This document shows positions 1 through 6,055 of a DNA stretch of 8,331 nt, one piece after another. Positions within the stretch are counted from its first letter, which is position 1. Every line of letters starts with the position of its first letter. The stretch covers positions 1 to 8,331 of the forward strand of contig JAHDFG010000087.1 of assembly GCA_020628265.1 (NCBI GenBank), written 5' to 3'. The DNA is from Pseudooctadecabacter sp. (GTDB lineage Bacteria > Pseudomonadota > Alphaproteobacteria > Rhodobacterales > Rhodobacteraceae). Position numbers and translations under genes: made by a program. Below the pieces are notes generated by a model. The model was not told the origin of the DNA. It was given only the letters and a program-made list of their open reading frames with translations, and did not search any database.

Positions 1-1247
1 GGCTGAAAGACAGCCGGATGGATGGCATCGACATCCTCAAGCACGTCAAGCGCGAACATCCAGAGGTGCCTGTGGTTATTATTTCCGGCCATGGCAACAT
101 CGAAATTGCGGTCGCAGCGATCAAACAGGGGGCGTATGACTTCATCGAAAAGCCCTTTAATATCGACCAGTTGCTGGTCGTTATTCGCCGTGCCATGGAG
201 ACCAGCCGTCTGCGGCGTGAGAATATCGAGCTCAAGCGCACGGATGCCGCCCCCACCGAGATGCTGGGCGAAAGTGCCGCCTTCCGCACCATGGTCGGCC
301 AGCTTGAGAAGGTGACCAAATCCAACGGTCGGGTGATGCTGACCGGTCAGGGCGGCGCGGGCAAGGAAACGGCAGCGCGTTTCATACATTCCCAATCTGA
401 TCGTGCCGATATGCCGTTCGTCTCTGTCAATTGCGCCTCTATCGAGCCGGACCGCATGGAAGAGGTGTTGTTCGGTCGGGAAACTGACGGTCGCGGTGTC
501 GAACGGGGCCTGCTGGAAGAGGCAAACGGCGGCGTGATCTATTTTGATGGCGTGGCGGATCTTCCGCTGGTTACACAAGGCAAGCTGCTGCGCGTCTTGG
601 TAGATCAGAAATTCCAGCGGGTCGGTGGTGTGGATAAGGTGCAAGTGGATGTTCGCGTGATATCCAGCACAAACAAAGACTTGCAGGCTGAAATTGAAGC
701 GGAGCGTTTCCGGCAAGAGCTGTATCACCGGCTGAACGTCGTGCCGATCCACGTACCCAGCCTTGAAGAACGGCGGGAGGATATTCCGTTGCTCGCGGCC
801 CATTTCATTGAGGAATTGTACCAAACCCAAGGGCTTCCGTCTCGCGGGTTGAGCGAAGAGGCCGGTGCCTTGCTGCAGACCATGCAATGGCCCGGGAACG
901 TACGTCAGTTGAAGAACGTGATGGAACGGGTGCTGATCCTTGGCGAAGGAACCGACCAGATTGAGGCAAAGGAGCTGCCCAGCCAAGCGGACGCGCCTGC
1001 GGAAGAGGGGCGTGTGCTGCTGTCTGGCAGTCTGGCGACGTTGCCGTTGCGTGAGGCGCGGGAATTGTTCGAGAGGGAATATCTGTTGACGCAGATCAAC
1101 CGGTTCGGCGGCAATATCAGCCGCACCGCGTCTTTTGTGGGCATGGAGCGGTCGGCGCTGCACCGCAAGCTGAAGACCCTTGGCGTCGTCACATCCAACA
1201 AGGCAGGGGCCCGTGTCGCCCATGTCGAGGAAGACGCAGAGGCCTAG
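1..1247 (+). CDS. ntrX: Nitrogen-regulation response regulator NtrX (5' end cut by window edge)
   Basis: NtrX is the cytosolic DNA-binding response regulator partnered with the membrane kinase NtrY. The reading frame is open from the first base (codons start at multiples of 3), so the ATG at 18 is an internal Met. The first visible residues, probably Trp-Leu-Lys-Asp, lie just after the receiver phospho-Asp, so about 55 residues are missing and the full protein would be near 470 aa. Visible are the receiver Ser of ISGHG (84-86) and Lys of EKPF (150-152). An AAA+ domain follows with Walker A GQGGAGKE (345-368), sensor I SSTNKDL, arginine-finger segment RFRQELYHRL and WPGNVRQLKN. A Fis-type helix-turn-helix ends the protein (about 1110-1185). 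Two oddities: the GAFTGA loop is absent (FG at 471-476 leads into GLLEE after only 10 residues), and Walker B reads VIYFDG (534-551), with Gly replacing the usual Glu. Placement just before trkA supports NtrX rather than NtrC. Family call is sure; ATPase competence is doubtful. Confidence 0.95.
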   Translation, partial: LKDSRMDGIDILKHVKREHPEVPVVIISGHGNIEIAVAAIKQGAYDFIEKPFNIDQLLVVIRRAMETSRLRRENIELKRTDAAPTEMLGESAAFRTMVGQLEKVTKSNGRVMLTGQGGAGKETAARFIHSQSDRADMPFVSVNCASIEPDRMEEVLFGRETDGRGVERGLLEEANGGVIYFDGVADLPLVTQGKLLRVLVDQKFQRVGGVDKVQVDVRVISSTNKDLQAEIEAERFRQELYHRLNVVPIHVPSLEERREDIPLLAAHFIEELYQTQGLPSRGLSEEAGALLQTMQWPGNVRQLKNVMERVLILGEGTDQIEAKELPSQADAPAEEGRVLLSGSLATLPLREARELFEREYLLTQINRFGGNISRTASFVGMERSALHRKLKTLGVVTSNKAGARVAHVEEDAEA

Positions 1248-1266
1248 GGTCATGCGTCATAGGCAA

Positions 1267-1322
1267 TTGACCGGACCGCACCCATCTGTCACCACAACTG
1301 AACCGGAACGATCACAGGCGGA
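1267..1322 (+). promoter_or_regulatory. Weak promoter candidate and Shine-Dalgarno ahead of trkA
   Basis: The 78-base gap between ntrX and trkA holds TTGACC at 1267-1272, a good -35-like hexamer, but no convincing -10 hexamer 16-18 bases downstream (the region reads CACCAC). No terminator-like hairpin separates ntrX from trkA, so read-through from ntrX is as likely as a separate promoter. AGGCGGA at 1316-1322 is the likely ribosome binding site for the ATG at 1326; its AGG core sits 7 bases before the start. Confidence 0.25.
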
Positions 1323-1325
1323 CCC

Positions 1326-2702
1326 ATGAAGGTCATCATATGCGGCGCGGGGCAGGTGGGCTGGCAAATCGCCCGTCACCTTGCATCAGAACGCAACGAC
1401 GTCACGGTTGTCGACAACAACCCAGAACTGGTGCGACGCGCCACAGACACATTGGATGTGCAGGGGATTGCTGGCTTCGCAAGCTACCCTGACATTCTGG
1501 AACGGGCTGGCGCTCAGGACGCTGATATGGTCATCGCGGCCACGCATTCCGACGAGGTGAACATGGTCACCTGTCAGGTGGCCCATTCTGTGTTTGCCGT
1601 GCAACGCAAAATCGCGCGTTTGCGGGGCCAAAGCTATCTGGATGCGATCTATTCGGACCTCTACCGCCGCGACCACCTGCCCATCGACGTTGTGATTTCT
1701 CCGGAAAAGGAAGTGGCCGAGGCTGCGTTGCAACGTCTTGCAGCACCAGCGGCCTTCGACACCGAGAGTTTTCTGGAAGGTAAAGCGCAGCTTTTGGGTA
1801 TCTCGATTGACGAAGATTGCCCCGTCATCAACACGCCCCTGCGCCAGCTCAGCGATCTGTTCTCGACCCTGAAGGCCGTGGTGGTCGGCATCCGGCGCAA
1901 GGGCACGCTTTTTGCGCCATCGTCCAACGACCAGATTTTCCCCGACGATGATTGCTATGTCATGACGGAAAACACCGACATGGCCCGCACGTTGGAGATT
2001 TTCGGCAAGACCCAAGGCAAGCTGGACCGCGTTGTGGTAATCGGGGGCGGCAACGTTGGCCTTGCAGTGGCGCGGGCGCTCGAAACCCGTACGGACCGTG
2101 TGCGTGTTCGGGTGATTGAGCGGGACCGTGAAATTGCAGAAGCGACGGCGGACCAGCTGGAACGCACGATTGTGCTGAATGGTGACGGGCTGGATTCCTC
2201 ACTGTTGGAAGAGGCCAACATCGCCAATGCGGATGCCGTTCTGGCTGTGACGGACGACGATAAAACGAACCTGTTGGCGGCCGTGCGGGCCAAGGGCATG
2301 GGCTGTCCAATGGCGATCTGTCTGACGAACGACCCCTCACTTGTTCCGCTTATGGGGCCGCTGGATATCGATGCTTATATCAACCCGCGGGCCACGACCG
2401 TCAGCTCGATCCTGCAGCACATCCGCCACGGGCGGGTGCGGTCCGTTTATTCCATCGGGGACGCCGAGGCGGAAATGATCGAAGCGCAAGTGCTGACAAC
2501 CAGCCCCATCGCGGGTCAGAAGCTGCGCGATGTCGACTTCCCCGAAGGCGTGCTGGTGGGCGGTGTCCTCAAGGCCGGAAAGATGCACAAACCGCGCGGC
2601 GACCTGCGGATCGAAGAAGGTGACATCGTCGCCATCTTCGCCATGGCCGCCCGCGTGGCCGAGGTTGAGGCCCTGTTGCAGGTCTCGATTGACTTCTTCT
2701 AA
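1326..2702 (+). CDS. trkA: Trk potassium uptake system, NAD-binding regulatory subunit TrkA
   Basis: TrkA is the peripheral cytosolic subunit that binds nucleotide and gates the TrkH pore during potassium uptake. At 458 aa it matches the E. coli TrkA length and has the expected duplicated RCK architecture. The first Rossmann domain opens with GAGQVG (residues 7-12) and has an acidic residue ending strand 2 (Asp30). A first TrkA_C-type domain covers roughly residues 140-220. The second Rossmann domain has GGGNVG (240-245) and Glu265 in the same role, followed by a second TrkA_C domain (about 385-455). The start is supported by an AGG-containing ribosome binding site and by the N-terminal strand MKVIICGAG beginning at once, as is normal for the family. 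The trkH gene follows after 15 bases, so pore and regulator are very probably one transcript; in E. coli the two genes are unlinked. No motif looks damaged. Confidence 0.96.
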   Translation: MKVIICGAGQVGWQIARHLASERNDVTVVDNNPELVRRATDTLDVQGIAGFASYPDILERAGAQDADMVIAATHSDEVNMVTCQVAHSVFAVQRKIARLRGQSYLDAIYSDLYRRDHLPIDVVISPEKEVAEAALQRLAAPAAFDTESFLEGKAQLLGISIDEDCPVINTPLRQLSDLFSTLKAVVVGIRRKGTLFAPSSNDQIFPDDDCYVMTENTDMARTLEIFGKTQGKLDRVVVIGGGNVGLAVARALETRTDRVRVRVIERDREIAEATADQLERTIVLNGDGLDSSLLEEANIANADAVLAVTDDDKTNLLAAVRAKGMGCPMAICLTNDPSLVPLMGPLDIDAYINPRATTVSSILQHIRHGRVRSVYSIGDAEAEMIEAQVLTTSPIAGQKLRDVDFPEGVLVGGVLKAGKMHKPRGDLRIEEGDIVAIFAMAARVAEVEALLQVSIDFF

Positions 2703-2717
2703 GGCGGGGGGCGGATC

Positions 2718-4235
2718 GTGATCCACAGCCTCTCAAAGCGTCCGTTCTTTGTGCTTTTGATGGGCATCGGTTCGCTGGCCATGATCATACCGGCGGCACA
2801 CGCGCTTTATCTGGACCAGTTTGCCGTGGCGCGGTCGTTTTTCTATTCGGCGCTGCTGTTCTTCGTCTTGACCCTCTTCATCGGGTTCGCGACGGCCAAC
2901 TACCGCAGCACAATCGCACGGGGCTATCTCGTTTCGCTGCTCGCCGCGTTTCTTGTCCTGCCGCTGATGCTGGCCGTCCCCATGTACGAAGCGGTCCCGC
3001 GGATGGCCTTCCGTGAAGCGTGGTTCGAGGCGGTTTCTTCCATCACCACCACTGGCGCCACCCTTTATGATAATCCGCGCCATCTGCCTCAATCCGTCCA
3101 CCTGTGGCGGGCGCTGCTGGGATGGCTTGGCGGCCTGCTGATGTGGATTGCAGCGATTTCGATCTTTGCGCCGCTCAACATCGGCGGGTTCGAGGTGCGT
3201 GCCATCCGCGGCGGTGCGCCAAGCGAGAAGGGGCTGACACAGGTTGGTCGTGTCCTTGATCCGTCGGATCGGCTGCTGCGCTTCGGGGCCAAACTGGTTC
3301 CCCTGTATGTGGCCTTGACCGCTTTGTTGTGGCTTGGGTTGATTGCTGCGGGAGAAGTTCCCTTCGTCGCCATTTGCCATGCGATGTCTGTGCTCGCGAC
3401 CTCCGGCATCTCGCCCGTCGGCGGGATCGTCTTTTCGCCCGCCGGTTGGTTGGGGGAATTTCTAATTCTGCTCTTCTTCGGGTTGGCGCTGTCGCGGGCA
3501 ACGTTCTCACGCGGGTTGACCGGGCAGGAGTTCGGACCCCTCCATCGGGACAGCGAAATTCGTATGGGCCTCGCCCTTGTCGGTTTGCTGACGGCAGTGC
3601 TGTTTCTGCGCCACGGAGTCGTGGCATTTGATGAAGGGGCCAACAATGAGATCGGGCTGGCCTTGCGTGCGCTCTGGGGCGGGCTGTTCACAATCGCCAG
3701 TTTCCTGACAACGACAGGATTTGAATCCGCCGATTGGACTGCAGCCCGAGCGTGGTCCGGTCTGGGAACGCCGGGGCTGATGCTTGTCGGGCTGTCCCTG
3801 ATCGGCGGCGGAGTTGCGACGACAGCGGGCGGCATCAAACTGCTGCGGGTCTACGCCCTCTGGAAGCACGGCCAGCGTGAGATTGAACGCTTGGTGCACC
3901 CGTCGTCCGTCGGGGGCGCAGGGGCGGCGGCCCGTCAGATCAGGCGGCAGGGTGCCCAGATCGCATGGATCTTCTTCATGCTCTTCACCATTTCGATTGC
4001 GGCCGTCATGGTGCTTCTGTCCCTGACCGGTGTGCAGTTCGAAACCTCCATGGTGCTTTCCGTGTCGGCCCTGTCGACGACCGGACCCCTTGCCGCCATC
4101 GCGGGGGAGACCCCGATTTCCTATGCCGGAGTGCCAGCGGCGGCCCAGATCGTCTTGGCCTTCGCCATGGCCCTAGGCAGGCTAGAGGCACTGGCTATCA
4201 TTGCGCTGCTTAATCCCGAATTCTGGCGCCGTTGA
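2718..4235 (+). CDS. trkH: Trk potassium uptake system, membrane pore subunit TrkH
   Basis: TrkH is the inner-membrane subunit through which potassium enters. The 505-aa protein is strongly hydrophobic and has the four pore loops of the TrkH/HKT superfamily. Their filter glycines fall at residues 113 (SITTTGAT), 230 (LATSGIS), 334 (FLTTTGFES) and 456 (ALSTTGP). The family motif TTAGGIK (about 368-374) and the terminal GRLE...PEFWRR are present. The second filter reads TSGI where many relatives have an IGGF-type sequence; the key Gly is kept. I chose the GTG at 2718 because it follows a G-rich stretch after the trkA stop (2703-2714) and places a short charged segment (HSLSKR) before the first membrane helix; the next in-frame Met (2760) would cut into that helix. 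It follows trkA by 15 bases, consistent with one operon. Length is slightly above the 483 aa of E. coli TrkH. Confidence 0.95.
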   Translation: MIHSLSKRPFFVLLMGIGSLAMIIPAAHALYLDQFAVARSFFYSALLFFVLTLFIGFATANYRSTIARGYLVSLLAAFLVLPLMLAVPMYEAVPRMAFREAWFEAVSSITTTGATLYDNPRHLPQSVHLWRALLGWLGGLLMWIAAISIFAPLNIGGFEVRAIRGGAPSEKGLTQVGRVLDPSDRLLRFGAKLVPLYVALTALLWLGLIAAGEVPFVAICHAMSVLATSGISPVGGIVFSPAGWLGEFLILLFFGLALSRATFSRGLTGQEFGPLHRDSEIRMGLALVGLLTAVLFLRHGVVAFDEGANNEIGLALRALWGGLFTIASFLTTTGFESADWTAARAWSGLGTPGLMLVGLSLIGGGVATTAGGIKLLRVYALWKHGQREIERLVHPSSVGGAGAAARQIRRQGAQIAWIFFMLFTISIAAVMVLLSLTGVQFETSMVLSVSALSTTGPLAAIAGETPISYAGVPAAAQIVLAFAMALGRLEALAIIALLNPEFWRR

Positions 4236-4304
4236 TTGTCTGCCTGTTTTTCGGGCTGGAAATCTGGTTGCCGTCGCGACATAGTGGCGCCGGATAGGGA
4301 AGAT

Positions 4305-4321
4305 TGGTCAATTTCGGACCA
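4305..4321 (+). promoter_or_regulatory. Small hairpin in the hfq leader
   Basis: TGGTC (4305-4309) can pair with GACCA (4317-4321) around a 7-base loop, just upstream of the A-rich ribosome binding region of hfq. The 109-base gap after trkH is long enough to hold a promoter, but I see only degenerate hexamers (for example TTGCCG at 4268-4273 with GATAGG at 4293-4298, a 19-base spacer). A stem of 5 bp can arise by chance. It is listed because it lies directly next to the ARN tract. Confidence 0.25.
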
Positions 4322-4322
4322 C

Positions 4323-4336
4323 AATAACAAGAAGGA
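4323..4336 (+). promoter_or_regulatory. hfq ribosome binding site embedded in an (ARN)4 tract
   Basis: AAGGA at 4332-4336 is a strong Shine-Dalgarno sequence, 8 bases before the hfq ATG at 4345. It fixes the start and rules out the out-of-frame ATG at 4340. Directly upstream and overlapping it, AAT-AAC-AAG-AAG (4323-4334) makes four uninterrupted A-R-N triplets, the pattern recognised by the distal face of Hfq. Hfq autorepression through its own leader is established in E. coli and Sinorhizobium meliloti. Use of this particular site for autoregulation is inferred. Confidence 0.6.
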
Positions 4337-4344
4337 CACATGTC

Positions 4345-4578
4345 ATGGCCTCGGACAAACAGAACCTGCAGGACGCATTTCTTAACCATGTTCGCAAAAC
4401 GAAGGTGCCCGTGACGATCTTTCTGATCAACGGGGTCAAGCTTCAGGGCGTAATCACATGGTTTGACAGCTTCTGCGTGTTGCTGCGCCGTGATGGACAA
4501 AGCCAGCTGGTGTACAAGTCCGCGATCAGCACGATCATGCCGGCCCAGCCCATCAGCCTTTACGACGGCGAAGAGTAA
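4345..4578 (+). CDS. hfq: RNA chaperone Hfq
   Basis: Hfq is a hexameric Sm-like protein that binds small RNAs and mRNAs and promotes their pairing. The 77-aa product is the short alphaproteobacterial form with almost no C-terminal tail. The N-terminal helix NLQDAFLNHVRK, the Sm1 strands (VTIFLINGVKLQGVITWFDSF) and the Sm2 strand (LVYKSAISTIMP) are all present. Gln9, Phe43, Tyr57 and Lys58 match the E. coli proximal-face residues Q8, F42, Y55 and K56. The rim patch is Arg17, Lys18 and Lys20 instead of three Arg. The YKHA motif reads YKSA: Ser59 replaces the conserved His (E. coli H57). Phe26 stands where E. coli has Tyr25. The ribosome binding site is strong. hflX begins 3 bases after the stop, the classic hfq-hflX pairing. 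Confidence 0.98.
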   Translation: MASDKQNLQDAFLNHVRKTKVPVTIFLINGVKLQGVITWFDSFCVLLRRDGQSQLVYKSAISTIMPAQPISLYDGEE

Positions 4579-4581
4579 CTC

Positions 4582-5898
4582 ATGGCATACGGCGACGCTG
4601 TGGGGGACGAACGCTCCGCCACGCGGGCCTTTGTCATCCACCCCGAGATCAAGTCGGACCAGAACCGGCGCGATGCTGCGTCCGCGCTGGAAGAGGGCGT
4701 GTCGCTGGCCCATGCCTTGCCCGAGCTGGAGGTCGTGGGATCGCAGGTCGTATCGCTGCCCAAGGTTCATCCCGGCATGTTGTTCGGCTCCGGTAAAATC
4801 GCCGAGATAAAGGAATGGCTGCATGATGCCGAGGCCGGTCTGGTCCTGATCGACGGCCCCGTCAGCCCCGTCCAGCAGCGCAATCTGGAAAAGGAATGGA
4901 AGGTCAAACTCCTTGACCGGACCGGCCTCATTCTTGAGATTTTCAGCGACCGTGCCCGCACCCGCGAAGGCGTACTGCAGGTCGAGATGGCTGCGCTGAG
5001 TTATCAACGCACCCGTCTGGTCCGCGCCTGGACCCACCTGGAACGCCAGCGCGGCGGCTTGGGGTTCGTCGGGGGTCCGGGTGAGACACAGATCGAGGCC
5101 GACAGACGCGCCATCGACACCCAGCTCAACCGTCTGCGCAAGCAGCTGGAAAAGGTCGTCAAAACGCGTGAACTTCACCGGAAGGCCCGCGCCAAGGTTC
5201 CGTTCCCGATCGTGGCCCTTGTGGGCTACACAAACGCAGGTAAGTCGACGCTCTTCAACAGGCTGACCGGGGCCGAAGTGATGGCCAAGGACATGCTTTT
5301 CGCCACGCTGGACCCGACCATGCGCAAGGTTGAATTGCCCGCCGAGACAGGCAAGGGCGACGATGTGATCCTCAGCGATACGGTGGGCTTCATCTCCGAG
5401 CTTCCGACCCAACTGGTCGCAGCCTTCCGCGCGACGTTGGAAGAGGTTCTTGAGGCCGACGTGATCCTCCATGTCCGCGACATCAGCCACCCTCAATCTG
5501 AGGATCAAAAGACCGCCGTGTTGGAGACCTTGCGCCAACTGGACGTCGATCCGGACGTGCCCATGATCGAAGTGCTCAACAAGGTCGATCTGCTTTCTCC
5601 CGAGGATGCGGAACTCTATGACAGCGTGCACCTGCGCGAAGAAGGCACCTTTGCACTGTCCGCGATTACGGGGCAGGGCGTTGACCGTTTGCTCACGCAT
5701 GTCTCCTCGCAACTGCGCGGTCAGACACGCTCCGCAACACTGTCCCTCACATGGGCACAGGGCGCGGCTCACAGTTGGCTCCAACGTGAAGGCGTTGTGG
5801 AAGCGGAACGTCAAACGGACGAAGGCTGGTCTCTCGACATTCGCTGGACGCCGCATCAACAGGCCAAATTCGAAAAGGCCCATCCGCAAACGCTCTGA
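4582..5898 (+). CDS. hflX: Ribosome-associated GTPase HflX
   Basis: HflX is a translational GTPase of the Obg-HflX superfamily that binds the large ribosomal subunit and splits stalled or stressed ribosomes. The 438-aa protein has an N-terminal nucleotide-binding-like domain (about residues 15-130) followed by the HflX signature GGLGFVGGPGETQIEADRR (158-176) and a charged helical hairpin (about 170-205). The G domain shows G1 GYTNAGKS (215-222), G2 Thr in ATLDPT (241-246), G3 DTVG (266-269), G4 NKVD (333-336) and G5 SAITG (360-364), all intact. A C-terminal domain of about 70 residues completes the protein. The ATG at 4582 lies 3 bases after the hfq stop; it has only a weak GAAGAG-like site inside the hfq end, suggesting translational coupling. 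A GC-rich hairpin and T run lie about 35 bases after the stop. Confidence 0.97.
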   Translation: MAYGDAVGDERSATRAFVIHPEIKSDQNRRDAASALEEGVSLAHALPELEVVGSQVVSLPKVHPGMLFGSGKIAEIKEWLHDAEAGLVLIDGPVSPVQQRNLEKEWKVKLLDRTGLILEIFSDRARTREGVLQVEMAALSYQRTRLVRAWTHLERQRGGLGFVGGPGETQIEADRRAIDTQLNRLRKQLEKVVKTRELHRKARAKVPFPIVALVGYTNAGKSTLFNRLTGAEVMAKDMLFATLDPTMRKVELPAETGKGDDVILSDTVGFISELPTQLVAAFRATLEEVLEADVILHVRDISHPQSEDQKTAVLETLRQLDVDPDVPMIEVLNKVDLLSPEDAELYDSVHLREEGTFALSAITGQGVDRLLTHVSSQLRGQTRSATLSLTWAQGAAHSWLQREGVVEAERQTDEGWSLDIRWTPHQQAKFEKAHPQTL

Positions 5899-5932
5899 CC
5901 ACCCGTCTTTGGTTTCACAATACTCCGGGGGA

Positions 5933-5965
5933 GCCGCGAAGCGGCGGGGGCAGCGCCCCCATTTT
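5933..5965 (+). terminator. Probable intrinsic terminator of the hfq-hflX transcript
   Basis: Two stacked hairpins, a 5-bp GCCGC/GCGGC stem and a 6-bp GGGGGC/GCCCCC stem, are followed immediately by ATTTT. This lies 35 bases after the hflX stop and fits a Rho-independent terminator, though the T run is short. On the other strand, the rightward hairpins lead into GGAGTATTGT, a poor T tract, so termination of the acylase transcript here is less certain. Confidence 0.55.
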
Positions 5966-5987
5966 GCGAGCGAAGCGAGCCCCCGTC

Positions 5988-6047
5988 GGATTTGCGCAGC
6001 AAATTCGAGACATAGAAAGCTGTGGGATTTGGCGCAGCCAAATTCGA
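5988..6047. repeat. Two diverged copies of an ATTTG hairpin unit
   Basis: A unit beginning GGATTTG and ending CAAATTCGA occurs twice, at 5988-6008 and 6025-6047, separated by 16 bases. Copy 1 has the stem ATTTGC/GCAAAT and copy 2 the stem ATTTGGC/GCCAAAT; both have the loop GCA. Copy 2 differs by one added G on the left arm and one added C on the right arm, so the stem is kept and lengthened by one pair. Neither is followed by a T run on either strand, so they are not terminators in themselves. Confidence 0.65.
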
Positions 6048-6055
6048 AATCGCGA

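Larger units (their letters stand above)
5921..6047. repeat. Cluster of intergenic mini-hairpins between hflX and the acylase gene
   Basis: The 157-base gap between the convergent genes is packed with short perfect palindromes, nearly all with 3-base loops. They are GCCGC-GAA-GCGGC (5933-5945), GGGGGC-AGC-GCCCCC (5946-5960), ATTTGC-GCA-GCAAAT (5990-6004) and ATTTGGC-GCA-GCCAAAT (6027-6043). Between them, GCGAGC-GAA-GCGAGC (5966-5980) is a direct rather than inverted repeat. CGGGGG (5926-5931) can pair with CCCCCG (5980-5985) to close the first part into a multi-branched fold. The GC-rich half resembles intergenic repeats I associate with Rhodobacteraceae genomes; that is recall, not a search result. 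Only one copy of the whole cluster is in the window. Confidence 0.7.

Noticed and set aside
18..20. ATG at 18 as the start of ntrX
   Set aside because: The frame is open to the window edge, and the receiver domain would lack its phospho-acceptor half, so this Met is internal.
1386..2015. 209-codon minus-strand frame within trkA, and similar shadow frames across trkH
   Set aside because: These overlap well-supported genes, have no recognisable domains, and are explained by GC-rich codon bias.
4224..4292. TGGCGCCG occurring twice around the end of trkH (4224-4231 and 4285-4292) as a possible operator pair
   Set aside because: It is only 8 bases, contains a self-complementary GGCGCC core common in GC-rich DNA, and one copy lies inside the trkH coding end.
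6027..6043. ATTTGGC/GCCAAAT hairpin as terminator of the acylase transcript
   Set aside because: On the minus strand it is followed by CCCACAGC, with no T run.
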